Shown: positions 36,117 to 45,540, counted from the first letter of the stretch. The stretch: 64,000 bases of DNA from JBFLYZ01 sp040756415 (GCA_040756415.1 JBFLYZ010000007.1:19201-83200), one strand, 5' to 3'. The notes: generated by a model from the sequence alone, not told the origin. Numbers and translations: made by a program.

Positions 36117-36130
36117 GAAAACAAAAGTTT

Positions 36131-37807
36131 ATGAAGAGATTTTATTATTTCATTGCGATCCTGTTCTCAGCGGGAGTGCTGCACGCGCAGTCGCTGGTTT
36201 GGGTAAAGACCTATGGCGGCAACTCGCTCGATAATGCTACGCGTACGGTAACCGATGCGGCAGGCAATGTGTATACCATAGGCCTCTTTATGGGCACATC
36301 CGACCTGGATCCCGGAACCGGCACGTTTAACGTAACGGCAGCCGGCAACTGGGATATTTACGTGCAGAAGCTGAGCAGCTCGGGCAGTTTTATATGGGCG
36401 AAAGCTTTCGGTGGCACCAGCTCTGAATCGGCCAGCTCCATCGCGGTTGACGCATCGGGCAATATCTACCTGTGCGGGTATTTCCAGGGAGCCGTTGACT
36501 TCGACCCGGGAGCTGCTTCGGTTTATATCTCCGCCACCGGCAATAACAACGCATTCCTCGAAAAGCTGGATGCCTCGGGCAATTTCGTTTGGGTCAAAAC
36601 GTTCAGCAGCAGCATCGGAGGGGAGCTGGGTGCGGCCCTTGGGCTGGATGCTGCAGGCAATATCTATTTTACAGGCCAATATTGGCTTACTGTTGATTTC
36701 GATCCCGGCAGCGGTGTCGCCAACCTGAACTCAGCGGGAATGGGTGACGTGTTCATTACCAAATTCACTCCCGCAGGTAACCTGGTATGGGCAAAAAGCG
36801 CGGGGGGCCCGGGGCAGGATGCAGTGAACGACATGGAGGTAAGCAGCACCGGAAAATTGTATCTGGTAGGGAATTTCGATGCGGGCGGGGATTTCGACCC
36901 CGGCCCGGGGGTAAGCACGCTGAGCACGCAGGGCGGAAAGGATATTTTCATATTCAAGCTCGACAGTACGGGAGCTTTTGTCTGGGCAGGTTCTATGGGT
37001 AGCAATCTTAACGATGAGGGAAACAGCCTGGACATTGACCCGTTTGAAAATGTCTACAGCATAGGCGTATTCCGCGATACCGTGGATTTCGATCCCGGGA
37101 GCGGAGTGAGCAACGCTATCTCGCAGGGAAGCGAGGATATATTCGTTCAGAAACTGAATTCTTCTGGCGCCTTGGTATGGGCAAAAACTTTTGGCGGAAC
37201 AGGCGTGGAGGTGGGATACGGGATTTCGGCCGACATGAACGGGAATGTCTATACTACCGGTGAGTTCGATGCTCCCGGTGACTACGATCCGGGGCCGGGT
37301 ACGGTTACCCTCACGCCAATGGGAGGTGCCGATGCTTTTATCCAGCGCCTGGATAATTCCGGAAATTATGTGTGGGCCTATGGCTTGGGCGGAAACGCCA
37401 CCGATTTCGGCTACGCGGCACATGCCGATCAGTCGGGCAATGTCTTTTTCTCCGGATCGTTCCTCGGTACCGTGGATTTTGATCCGGGCCCAGGTACCAG
37501 CAGCCAGACGGCCGGAGGAACGTTCGGGAATGCGTTCATCCAGAAGCTGAACAGCACGGTAGGAATGGAGGAGGTAACACCGGATCCTGTTGATTGTTAT
37601 CCAAATCCTACCAGTGGAGTGGTGAATGTGATCGTGAACGTGAATGGCGAAGCGCGGATCATTAATAGTCTTGGCGAGGAAGCTGGACGCTGGGAACTAG
37701 AAGCCGGAGAAAACCGGATCAACCTGAGCGCACTACTTCCAGGGGTCTACTTTATAGTGTTTACAAGTGAAAACGGGGTCATTACAAGGAAAGTAATCAA
37801 AGAATAA
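36131..37807 (+). CDS. SBBP-type propeller with seven DPGxG motifs and T9SS sorting domain
   Basis: 558 residues with a signal peptide (MKRFYYFIAILFSAGVLHA). Repeats of about 55-75 residues contain WAKxxGG, DxxGNxY and a turn of the form VDFDPGPG; the DPG turn occurs seven times (SDLDPGTG, VDFDPGAA, VDFDPGSG, GDFDPGPG, VDFDPGSG, GDYDPGPG, VDFDPGPG). The type A sorting domain starts at CYPNPTSGVVNVI and ends with GVYFIVFTSENG ... RKVIKE. The Asp-rich turns could bind calcium, which is inference. It is a diverged paralogue of the protein encoded at 33501. Confidence 0.87.
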   Translation: MKRFYYFIAILFSAGVLHAQSLVWVKTYGGNSLDNATRTVTDAAGNVYTIGLFMGTSDLDPGTGTFNVTAAGNWDIYVQKLSSSGSFIWAKAFGGTSSESASSIAVDASGNIYLCGYFQGAVDFDPGAASVYISATGNNNAFLEKLDASGNFVWVKTFSSSIGGELGAALGLDAAGNIYFTGQYWLTVDFDPGSGVANLNSAGMGDVFITKFTPAGNLVWAKSAGGPGQDAVNDMEVSSTGKLYLVGNFDAGGDFDPGPGVSTLSTQGGKDIFIFKLDSTGAFVWAGSMGSNLNDEGNSLDIDPFENVYSIGVFRDTVDFDPGSGVSNAISQGSEDIFVQKLNSSGALVWAKTFGGTGVEVGYGISADMNGNVYTTGEFDAPGDYDPGPGTVTLTPMGGADAFIQRLDNSGNYVWAYGLGGNATDFGYAAHADQSGNVFFSGSFLGTVDFDPGPGTSSQTAGGTFGNAFIQKLNSTVGMEEVTPDPVDCYPNPTSGVVNVIVNVNGEARIINSLGEEAGRWELEAGENRINLSALLPGVYFIVFTSENGVITRKVIKE

Positions 37808-37825
37808 GCGTGCAGTCAGGAATTG

Positions 37826-37856
37826 AAAAAGCTTCGCCCGAAAGGCGGAGCTTTTT
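37826..37856 (+). terminator. Terminator after the SBBP operon
   Basis: Stem AAAAAGCTTCGCC/GGCGGAGCTTTTT with one G-T wobble and a CGAAA loop region. The T run overlaps a TATCTTTA box (37856-37863) that lies 8 bases before the next ATG. Confidence 0.75.
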
Positions 37857-37871
37857 ATCTTTAAGGCGGAT

Positions 37872-38270
37872 ATGAACCGCCTGCGTCTTCTTTTTTTCCT
37901 GTGGATAGGTCTTTCCTGCCAGTTATCCGCCCAATCCAAAACGGACAGCCTCCCAGGCACCTACAAGCGAAAGCTCAAGGGCGTAGACGACAAGACCCTG
38001 TGCGTGCAGCGTATCATCATCTCAAAGAAGAACAAGGTCGAGTTCCAGAACGACACCCTGCTCAAAAGCGGCTTTTTCCTGCGGATCAAAAAAGGCACCT
38101 GGGAACTGAAGGGCGATACCCTGGTGGTTACGTACACGCACGATTATGTGATGGGAAACAAGGTTAAAATGAAGACGCCCCGGCAGGAGCGATACATCTG
38201 GCGGGGCGCTACGCTCAGGCCACTTTTGGGAGACCCCTTGCTGTTTATTAATTGGGGGAAGAAAGAATAG
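37872..38270 (+). CDS. Small exported hypothetical protein
   Basis: 132 residues with a signal peptide (MNRLRLLFFLWIGLSCQLSA). The mature part is rich in Lys and short strands (GTYKRKLKGV, KKGTWELKGDTLVVTYTHDY), resembling small lipocalin-like or DUF-type proteins of Bacteroidota, but I cannot name a family. It has its own TATCTTTA box in the preceding terminator, so it is a separate unit. No lipobox or sorting domain. Confidence 0.68.
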   Translation: MNRLRLLFFLWIGLSCQLSAQSKTDSLPGTYKRKLKGVDDKTLCVQRIIISKKNKVEFQNDTLLKSGFFLRIKKGTWELKGDTLVVTYTHDYVMGNKVKMKTPRQERYIWRGATLRPLLGDPLLFINWGKKE

Positions 38271-38360
38271 AAATTTGATACAGTTGGAAAACATCCCCCT
38301 GCCACCCACCAACCATCACACCCGCCTTCTCTAACACACATGGCCGCACACAAGGGGGAG

Positions 38361-38398
38361 AAAAAAAAGGGAGGTGTTCGCTGGCACGTTCACCTCCC
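38361..38398 (-). terminator. Orphan minus-strand Rho-independent terminator
   Basis: Read leftward, GGGAGGTG (38391-38398 complement) pairs perfectly with CACCTCCC (38369-38376 complement), followed by eight T residues (38368-38361). No minus-strand gene lies upstream of it. Confidence 0.5.
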
Positions 38399-38593
38399 AT
38401 TGTATCCGCTTCCCTACACCCCTCAAGGAAAACGGAATATTTTAAATATGTCTAACTAATCAGGATTGATTTAACGTAAAATCTTTTACAGAGTTACGAT
38501 ATTTCCCGGAAAAAACCAAATATTTTTCCCAATAATTGTTAACTCCCGGCCTACCCCCTTCCCCTGACCCTCCCGAAATCCTTAAAAAATAGC

Positions 38594-38601
38594 TACATTC
38601 G
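38594..38601 (+). promoter_or_regulatory. -7-like element (TAnnTTCG) before gatB
   Basis: TACATTCG, 22 bases before the TTG start; identical to the octamer before rnhB. Confidence 0.35.
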
Positions 38602-38623
38602 CTCCTTATATTCCGCCCTGGAA

Positions 38624-40081
38624 TTGAGCGTTTACGATAAATATGAGGCCGTTATCGGGCTGGAGGTACACATCCAACTCCTTACCCGCAGCAAGGCCTA
38701 TTCCAGCGACCCGGCCGAGTACGGGGCCCAGCCCAATACCAACGTAAGCCCTGTTACCCTGGCCCTGCCCGGCACCCTGCCCCGGCATAACAAAAAAGTG
38801 ATAGAATACGCTGTGCGGCTGGGACTTGCGGTGGATGCGACCATACGCGAATACAACGAATACGCCCGCAAGAACTACTTCTATGCCGACCTGCCCAAGG
38901 GCTACCAGATCACCCAGGATAAGACCCCCATCTGCACGGGCGGACGCATAGTGATCAAAACTCCCGGTGGCGCGGAAAAGCTCATACGCATCACCCGCAT
39001 TCATATGGAGGAGGATGCCGGTAAGTCTATACACGACCAGGATCCCTTCGACAGCCTCATCGACCTTAACCGGGCCGGGGTACCCCTGCTGGAGATGGTC
39101 AGCGAGCCGGATATACGATCGGGCGAGGAGGCTTACGCCTACCTGACCGAAGTACGCAAGCTGGTACGCTACCTCGATATATGCGATGGCAATATGGAAG
39201 AGGGCTCCCTGCGATGTGATGCCAACATATCCGTTCGCCTGAAAGGAGCGAAGGAGTTCGGACGCAGGGTGGAAGTCAAGAACATGAACTCCATCCGCAA
39301 TGTGCAGCGGGCCATAGAGCACGAGGTAAAAAGGCAGATCGATATCATTGAGGCGAATGGCGTGATCGACCAGGATACCCGCAGCTTTGATGCCGCCAGC
39401 GGCACCACCTTTTCGCTGCGCAGCAAGGAAATGGCCAACGATTACCGTTATTTCCCCGAGCCCGACCTGCAGCCGGTAAAGGTAACGCAGGACTATATTG
39501 CCCAGGTCAGGGGCAAGCTGCCTCCCCTGCCCGATGCCCTGTTCAGGAAGTACGTGAAAGATTACGGCCTGTCAGAATACGATGCTTCCGTGATCACCGA
39601 GAACAAGCAGTTTGCGCTTTACTTCGAGGAGCTGACGCGGCATACGAAGAACTTCAAATCGGCCGCCAACTGGATGATGGGAACGGTTAAATCCTACCTG
39701 AACGAGAACGCCCTCGAGATTACCGGGTTTGTGCTCCGGCCGCAGCAGATCGCGGCCATCATACAACTGGTGGACGAAGGCAAGGTGAGCCACACCGCAG
39801 CTTCGCAGAATATATTCCCCGCCCTGCTTACACAGCCCTCCAAAACCCCGCTGCAAATTGCCGAGGAAAAAAACCTCATCCAGCAGAGCGATGAAGGGGC
39901 TTTGCGCGAGCTGGCGCTGCAGGCCGTGGCCAGATTCCCGGAAAAAGTGAAAGAATACCGCGCGGGCAAAACAGGCCTGCTTGGGCTTTTCATGGGCGAG
40001 GTAATGAAGCTGAGCCAGGGCAAGGCCGACCCCAAGGTGGCCAGCAGATTGGTAAAAGAACTTTTAGATAAAGAACAATAA
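38624..40081 (+). CDS. gatB: Asp-tRNA(Asn)/Glu-tRNA(Gln) amidotransferase subunit B
   Basis: 485 residues. The TTG at 38624 must be the start: MSVYDKYEAVIGLEVHIQL is the standard N-terminus and there is no in-frame ATG nearby. The conserved kinase-like core (LPKGYQITQ, NRAGVPLLEMVSEPD, SLRCDANISV, EVKNMNS, DYRYFPEPDL) is complete, and the C-terminal Yqey/helical tail (residues about 340-485) is present. GatB binds the mischarged tRNA and activates it before amidation by GatA. gatA and gatC are not in the window. A TlpA-like gene follows after 10 bases. Confidence 0.96.
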   Translation: MSVYDKYEAVIGLEVHIQLLTRSKAYSSDPAEYGAQPNTNVSPVTLALPGTLPRHNKKVIEYAVRLGLAVDATIREYNEYARKNYFYADLPKGYQITQDKTPICTGGRIVIKTPGGAEKLIRITRIHMEEDAGKSIHDQDPFDSLIDLNRAGVPLLEMVSEPDIRSGEEAYAYLTEVRKLVRYLDICDGNMEEGSLRCDANISVRLKGAKEFGRRVEVKNMNSIRNVQRAIEHEVKRQIDIIEANGVIDQDTRSFDAASGTTFSLRSKEMANDYRYFPEPDLQPVKVTQDYIAQVRGKLPPLPDALFRKYVKDYGLSEYDASVITENKQFALYFEELTRHTKNFKSAANWMMGTVKSYLNENALEITGFVLRPQQIAAIIQLVDEGKVSHTAASQNIFPALLTQPSKTPLQIAEEKNLIQQSDEGALRELALQAVARFPEKVKEYRAGKTGLLGLFMGEVMKLSQGKADPKVASRLVKELLDKEQ

Positions 40082-40091
40082 AGCGAAAACG

Positions 40092-41294
40092 ATGACAAGA
40101 AAAACAATATATGGCATTTTTGCGGCCCTGATGATGGCCGCCTGCTCGGGCACGGCAGAAAAACAGGGCAACGTGAGCGTTAAGGGCAAGCTGAGCAACG
40201 CCAATGGCGAAAGCATTTACCTGGTGGACCTCAACAGCAAGGAACAGCTCGTGGTCGACTCGGCCGTGATCGATGAGAACGGGGAGTTCACCCTGGCCAC
40301 CAATGCCCGGGAGATAGGCGTATATAACGTCAAGATCAATAATTCCAATTTCTGCATGCTGATCCTCGATACGGCCGATCAGGCTACCCTTACTGGCGAT
40401 GCCAAGGACCTTGGCAATTCATATAAAGTGGAGGGCTCGCCCAATACCGCGCTTTTCATGGAATTCAATGATTTCAGCAAGCAGAACTCCAATTATAAGA
40501 CCAGCGTGAACCGCATGCAGAAACAATTGCAGCAGGAGTTCGAGTATGCCATCAATGCCAGCCAGAACAACCCCAGGTTTCTCGATTCGGTGGAAAAGCA
40601 GATACAGCCCCGCTTCGACAGCCTGGCCCGCAAAATGGATTCGGCCATGAAAGCGGGTGTGGCCTATTCCAAAGAATTTATCGATAAGAACCTGGGCAAG
40701 TTTCCCACTATCATCGCGCTGAACCTGCTCAACCCCGACCAGGAGTTCGCCTATTACAAAAAAGTAGACGATGCGCTGCAGGCCAGGTATCCCAACAGCA
40801 AGACCCTTCAGCCTTTTCACGATTACATCGTGAGCAAGAGCAAGGAAATGGCCAAGTGGGGCCCGGGCGCTGTAGCGCCCGACTTTACCGTGCAGGATGA
40901 GAACGGGAAGAACATCTCCCTGAGCTCATTCAAAGGCAAGGTGGTGCTGCTCGATTTCTGGGCTTCGTGGTGCGGCCCCTGCAGGAAGGAAAATCCCAAC
41001 CTGGTAGCTGCCTACGAAAAGTATCATAAACGCGGGCTGGAAATTTTCGGGGTTTCCCTCGACCGGGAAAAGGCAAAATGGCTGCAGGCCGTCAAGCAGG
41101 ACAACCTGACCTGGAAACACGGCAGCGAGCTCAAAGAATGGCAGTCGAGCTTCGTGCCCCTGTACGAGATACAGGCCATTCCCATGAGCTTCCTGATCGA
41201 TGCGGAAGGAAAGATCATTGCCAAGAACCTGCGCGGCCCCGACCTGGAGAAGAAGCTGGCTGAAATATTCCCGGATGAAGTAAATAAATTCTGA
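40092..41294 (+). CDS. TlpA-like thiol-disulfide oxidoreductase lipoprotein with DUF4369 domain
   Basis: 400 residues. The signal peptide ends in a lipobox (LMMAACSG), so it is membrane-anchored. Residues about 25-120 match the DUF4369 beta domain, the middle is helical, and residues about 255-400 form a thioredoxin fold with WCGPC (W293-C297) and the cis-proline loop IPMSF. It reduces or oxidises periplasmic cysteines. It lies 10 bases after gatB and is probably co-transcribed, although the functional link is not obvious. Confidence 0.9.
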   Translation: MTRKTIYGIFAALMMAACSGTAEKQGNVSVKGKLSNANGESIYLVDLNSKEQLVVDSAVIDENGEFTLATNAREIGVYNVKINNSNFCMLILDTADQATLTGDAKDLGNSYKVEGSPNTALFMEFNDFSKQNSNYKTSVNRMQKQLQQEFEYAINASQNNPRFLDSVEKQIQPRFDSLARKMDSAMKAGVAYSKEFIDKNLGKFPTIIALNLLNPDQEFAYYKKVDDALQARYPNSKTLQPFHDYIVSKSKEMAKWGPGAVAPDFTVQDENGKNISLSSFKGKVVLLDFWASWCGPCRKENPNLVAAYEKYHKRGLEIFGVSLDREKAKWLQAVKQDNLTWKHGSELKEWQSSFVPLYEIQAIPMSFLIDAEGKIIAKNLRGPDLEKKLAEIFPDEVNKF

Positions 41295-41355
41295 ACCGGA
41301 ACGGTAACATAAGGCACCCGCATGGCGTCATACGAAATAAACTAAACAGCATATT

Positions 41356-44300
41356 ATGAAACCTATCCTATTGTTATTTCTTGCCGCGGCAGCTTCATGC
41401 GCTCAGGCGCAGAGCTACTGGCAGCAGGAAGTGAATTATACCATTAATGTAAAGCTGGATGATGTGAAGCACGAGCTGAACGCTGACGCCAGCATAGAAT
41501 ACATCAACAATTCGCCCAACCAGCTTACTTTCCTTTATTTTCACCTCTGGCCCAATGCCTATAAGAACAACCAAACCGCCCTCGCCAAGCAGTTGCTGGA
41601 GAACGGGGAGACCAAGCTGCACTACGCGAAAGACGAAGACCGCGGTTATATTGACGGGTTGGATTTCAAGGTGAACGGCCAGGCGGTGAAGATGGAATAC
41701 GATCCCGTACACATCGATATCTGCAAGCTCATCCTCAACGAACCGCTCAACCCGGGAGGAAAGATCACCATCACCACGCCTTTTCACGTAAAGATCCCGC
41801 TCGGAGAGTTTTCCCGCCTGGGCCATATCCGGCAGCAGTACCAGATCACGCAATGGTATCCCAAGCCGGCCGTTTACGATATGAACGGCTGGAACCAGAT
41901 GCCTTACCTCGACCAGGGCGAATTTTATTCGGAATGGGGCAGCTTTGACGTGTCCATCACCGTTCCGAAGAACTACGTGCTCATGGCCACAGGCGATATC
42001 CAGGACGGGGAAGCGGAATACCAATGGCTCACCGATAAAGCCAACGAGATCAAAAACCGGGACTGGAACAAAACCATAGAGAAAGTGGTGAACGGCAAGC
42101 TCACCTACGTGCCTTTTTATAATGACTCTTTCCCTGCTTCCGATCCCGAAATGAAGACCCTCCGCTTCAAGCAAAGCAATGTGCATGACTTCGCCTGGTT
42201 CTGCGATAAGCGATACAACGTTCAGAAGAGCGAGGTGGAACTGCCCGTATCCAAACGAAAGGTCACCACCTGGGCGCTTTTCACCAACAGCGAGGCCAAG
42301 CTCTGGACCAAGGCCACCGAATACCTCAACGATGCCATTTTCTATTATTCCAAATGGAACGGTGAATATCCCTACAACCATTGCACGGCCGTTGACGGGG
42401 CCCTGAGCGCTGGCGGAGGCATGGAATACCCGAACATAACCGTGATCGGCCACATGGGCAGCCCCTTCCTGCTCGAGACCGTGATCATGCACGAAGTGGG
42501 GCACAACTGGTTCTACGGCATACTCGGCTCCAACGAGCGCGTGCATCCCTGGATGGACGAGGGGATCAACTCCGCCAACGAGAACAGGTACATAGAGACC
42601 AAATATCCCGATGCCAAGCTGATAGGGGAAGCGGCCAATTCGCCAATCGGCCAGATGTTCGATATCGGCCAGTATTACCATAAGGCCCAGTATGAGCTAT
42701 CGTATATCGTGAACGCCAAACGCAACCTCGATCAGCCCATAGAGTTCCCCTCCGAGGAGTACACCATGCTCAACTACGGGGGTATCGTTTATTCGAAAAC
42801 GGCCATTGCCTTCGATTACCTCATGGCCTACCTGGGCGAAGAGCTGTACGACAAGTGCATGCACAACTATTTCGACCAGTGGAAGTTCAAGCACCCCCAG
42901 CCGGCCGACCTGCGAAAGGTCTTTGAGGAAACAACGGGTAAAAAGCTCGACTGGTTCTTTAATGATATGATCAACACGACCAAAAAACTGGACTATAGGA
43001 TCGTATCGTACGACAAGAACACGGGCGATGTGACCGTGAAGAACGCGGGCGGCATAGCCGGCCCGTTCTGCATCTCGGGAATAAAGAACGGCAAGCCGGT
43101 AGCCACCAAATGGTTTGAAGGTTTTGAAGAAAAGCAAACGGTCAGCTTAGGCACCGGTGATTATGACCAGGTCCGCATCGACCCCATGGGCGATATGCCG
43201 GAAATAAACCGGAATAATAATATCCTAAAGACCAGCGGGCTTCTGAAGAAAGCGGAACCCCTGAAGCTCCAGTTCATCGGCAGCCTGGATAATCCGGAAA
43301 GGTCGCAGGTGTTCTGGAGCCCGGTTATGGGATGGAACAATTACAACAAGTTCATGATCGGGGCGGCATTTTATAACAGCCTTATACCGGAAAAGACATT
43401 CGATTACATGCTCATGCCCATGTATGCATTCGGGAACAAGGACCTGGCCGGGGCGGCCGAGCTGGGATTCAACTTCCACCCCAACGGCATTTTCCAGACC
43501 ATTCGCCTGAGCGCGGATGTAAAGCGCTACGCCTATGCCGACATGGACCAGGCATATGTGCGGGACCTGAGCTTTAACAAATTCACGCCCCGCCTTACGT
43601 TTGAATTCAGGAAAAGAGAGCTGCGCAGCGAGTTCACGCACGCGGTGGGCGTACGCAGCGTATGGATCATACGCGACTATTTCAGGCCGAAGACCGGTTT
43701 TGACAATCTTTTGCTCCCGGCCACCGATACGCTGAACGTGAACGAGGCTTCGTACACGCTTTCCAACGCGCATACCATCCATCCCTTCGACCTGAGCCTT
43801 ACCTACCAGCAGTCGGAGTACTTCAGCAAAATGATGGTTGAAGGCAAGTTCAATTACAATTTCAAAAAACGGGGAAGGAAAATGAGCCTCCGCCTGTTCT
43901 TCGGCACCTTTCTCGACACCACCCATGCCCTGGCCGGCAATTACAGTTTCCGCATGAGCGGGGCCAACGGCTCGCAGGATTATTTGTATGATTACATCTA
44001 CCTGGGAAGGAGCGAGGTGGTGGGACTGCTTTCAAGGCAATTCACCGAGGCCGATGGAGGCTTTAAGGCTTACGCGAACATTGGCGACACGAAAGACTGG
44101 CTCTTTGCCATGAACTTCAAGTCATCGCTGCCCCTGCCCCTGGTGAACATTTTTGCCGATGCGGGCATGGCCAGTGGCGGCAACTTCCAATACGATGCGG
44201 GCCTTTATCTTTCGCTTGCGCGGGGTATATGCGAGGTCTACTTTCCCCTGCTCTATTCGCAGGACATCAAAAACTACATGGACACCTACGATGTCGGTTT

Positions 44301-44376
44301 TTCGGAAAGCATACGCTTTACCCTGAACCTGCACCTGGTAAAACCTTTTGATGCGCTGAGGAACTTCAGCCTCTGA
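41356..44376 (+). CDS. M1-family metallopeptidase fused to an outer-membrane-barrel-like region
   Basis: 1006 residues with a signal peptide ending at CAQAQ. The N-terminal 550 residues are M1 aminopeptidase-like: exopeptidase loop GGGMEYPN and zinc site HEVGH (H379, H383) with E402 exactly 18 residues after, i.e. HExxH-x18-E. From about residue 640 to the end the sequence alternates aromatic/polar strands (KFMIGAAFYNSL, SEFTHAVGVRSV, FSESIRFTLNLHL) like an outer-membrane barrel. No sorting domain. It would be an outer-membrane-anchored peptidase, perhaps facing the periplasm. Its stop overlaps the lpxH start by one base. Confidence 0.83.
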   Translation: MKPILLLFLAAAASCAQAQSYWQQEVNYTINVKLDDVKHELNADASIEYINNSPNQLTFLYFHLWPNAYKNNQTALAKQLLENGETKLHYAKDEDRGYIDGLDFKVNGQAVKMEYDPVHIDICKLILNEPLNPGGKITITTPFHVKIPLGEFSRLGHIRQQYQITQWYPKPAVYDMNGWNQMPYLDQGEFYSEWGSFDVSITVPKNYVLMATGDIQDGEAEYQWLTDKANEIKNRDWNKTIEKVVNGKLTYVPFYNDSFPASDPEMKTLRFKQSNVHDFAWFCDKRYNVQKSEVELPVSKRKVTTWALFTNSEAKLWTKATEYLNDAIFYYSKWNGEYPYNHCTAVDGALSAGGGMEYPNITVIGHMGSPFLLETVIMHEVGHNWFYGILGSNERVHPWMDEGINSANENRYIETKYPDAKLIGEAANSPIGQMFDIGQYYHKAQYELSYIVNAKRNLDQPIEFPSEEYTMLNYGGIVYSKTAIAFDYLMAYLGEELYDKCMHNYFDQWKFKHPQPADLRKVFEETTGKKLDWFFNDMINTTKKLDYRIVSYDKNTGDVTVKNAGGIAGPFCISGIKNGKPVATKWFEGFEEKQTVSLGTGDYDQVRIDPMGDMPEINRNNNILKTSGLLKKAEPLKLQFIGSLDNPERSQVFWSPVMGWNNYNKFMIGAAFYNSLIPEKTFDYMLMPMYAFGNKDLAGAAELGFNFHPNGIFQTIRLSADVKRYAYADMDQAYVRDLSFNKFTPRLTFEFRKRELRSEFTHAVGVRSVWIIRDYFRPKTGFDNLLLPATDTLNVNEASYTLSNAHTIHPFDLSLTYQQSEYFSKMMVEGKFNYNFKKRGRKMSLRLFFGTFLDTTHALAGNYSFRMSGANGSQDYLYDYIYLGRSEVVGLLSRQFTEADGGFKAYANIGDTKDWLFAMNFKSSLPLPLVNIFADAGMASGGNFQYDAGLYLSLARGICEVYFPLLYSQDIKNYMDTYDVGFSESIRFTLNLHLVKPFDALRNFSL

Positions 44377-45125
44377 TGAAAGAAGGCAGGAAAATATACT
44401 TCGCCTCCGATTTCCACCTGGGCGTACCCGGTTACGAAAAAAGCCTGGAGCGCGAGAAGCGCATCGTGCGCTGGCTGGACGAGATCAGGCATGACGCGGA
44501 AGAGATCTTCCTGCTGGGCGACATGTTCGATTTCTGGTTCGAATACCGTCATTCGGTTCCCAAAGGCTATGTGCGCCTGCTGGGCAAGCTGGCCGAGATC
44601 AGCGACAGCGGCATTCCTCTTCACATCTTCAGCGGCAACCACGATATGTGGATGTTCGGTTACCTGCCGCGCGAGATCAACGCGAAGCTCTACCGGCAGC
44701 CCATTACCCGCGAGTTTAACGGGAAGAAGTTCTTTATAGGGCACGGTGACGGCCTGGGGCCGGGCGACCGCGGATACAAGTTCATCAAAGCCGTTTTTGC
44801 GAGCTGGGTATGCCAGTGGCTTTTCGCCCGCTTTCATCCCAATTTCGGATTGTGGCTGGGCAATTACCTCAGCAAAAGAAGCCGCGTGGCCAACGGGGAA
44901 AGCGATGAGCAGTTCAACGGGCCGGAAAAGGAATGGCTTTACATTTTTGCCAGGGAGAAATTAAAGCAGGAACACTTCGATTACTTTATATTCGGCCACC
45001 GCCACCTGCCCCTTGACCTGCAGGTAAGTGAGAACAGCAGGTACATCAATACGGGAGAGTGGATCAAAAGCAACAGCTATGCCGTATTTGACGGAAAAGA
45101 GCTGCAGTTGAAATACTACAGGTAA
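44376..45125 (+). CDS. lpxH: UDP-2,3-diacylglucosamine diphosphatase (LpxH-like)
   Basis: 249 residues in a TGATG overlap with the M1 peptidase gene. All metallophosphoesterase motifs are present: SDFHLG, LLGDMFDFWFEY, SGNHDMW, IGHGDG and FGHRHLP. The enzyme removes UMP from UDP-diacylglucosamine to give lipid X in lipid A synthesis, at the inner membrane. With lpxD at 12.1 kb this gives two lipid A genes in the window, not adjacent. LpxH is favoured over LpxG by length and FDFWFEY. Confidence 0.9.
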   Translation: MKEGRKIYFASDFHLGVPGYEKSLEREKRIVRWLDEIRHDAEEIFLLGDMFDFWFEYRHSVPKGYVRLLGKLAEISDSGIPLHIFSGNHDMWMFGYLPREINAKLYRQPITREFNGKKFFIGHGDGLGPGDRGYKFIKAVFASWVCQWLFARFHPNFGLWLGNYLSKRSRVANGESDEQFNGPEKEWLYIFAREKLKQEHFDYFIFGHRHLPLDLQVSENSRYINTGEWIKSNSYAVFDGKELQLKYYR

Positions 45126-45126
45126 A

Positions 45127-45540
45127 TCAGTGCCAGGCGGACAGGATCACCCCGCAAACGACCAGTCCCGCTACATGGTAACCCGCGTCAATGATCGTCA
45201 GCCCCAGCGATTTGCGGGTATACATGTGATTGAGGGCAATAGCTACCCCGGCAAAGCCGCATCCGGCTATCAGGCCGATCTTGGCGCCCATCATCCAGTT
45301 GGTTATGCCCAGCGCATGAATGAAATAGCCCATGCACACCGCGGCCACCATGCAGCACAGGAACGTGACGAGCATCATCATGGGCATTTTCTTCTTCTCC
45401 TCCTCGGTAGGCCCGCTGATATTATGCCCTTTCATCCAGGCCGTTCCGAAAACATTCTGGTTGAACCATACCGCCCCTATCATAAAATAGGCAAGGCCCG
45501 AGACGGCCACTGCCAGCCAGTTGAGATGTTGTAGTACCAT
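45127..45540 (-). CDS. DUF1761 family membrane protein
   Basis: 137 residues with four hydrophobic helices (residues about 7-26, 53-75, 83-104 and 115-135). The N-terminal NWLAVAVSGLAYFMIGAVWF and the loop NVFGTAWMKG are typical of DUF1761. Function unknown. The start is preceded by ACAAAACCCAAAACC and, 20 bases upstream, by a minus-strand TACCTTTC box (45561-45568). It ends one base after the convergent lpxH stop. Confidence 0.85.
   Translation of the reverse strand: MVLQHLNWLAVAVSGLAYFMIGAVWFNQNVFGTAWMKGHNISGPTEEEKKKMPMMMLVTFLCCMVAAVCMGYFIHALGITNWMMGAKIGLIAGCGFAGVAIALNHMYTRKSLGLTIIDAGYHVAGLVVCGVILSAWH

Larger units (their letters stand above)
38271..38623. other. 353-base non-coding gap
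   Basis: The largest gene-free stretch in the window. It is AT-rich in its right half. It holds a minus-strand terminator-like hairpin (38361-38398), the palindrome GTAAAA-TC-TTTTAC (38476-38489), a hairpin GGAAAAA/TTTTTCC (38508-38529), and the gatB -7-like box. No tRNA shape or credible ORF is seen. Confidence 0.6.
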
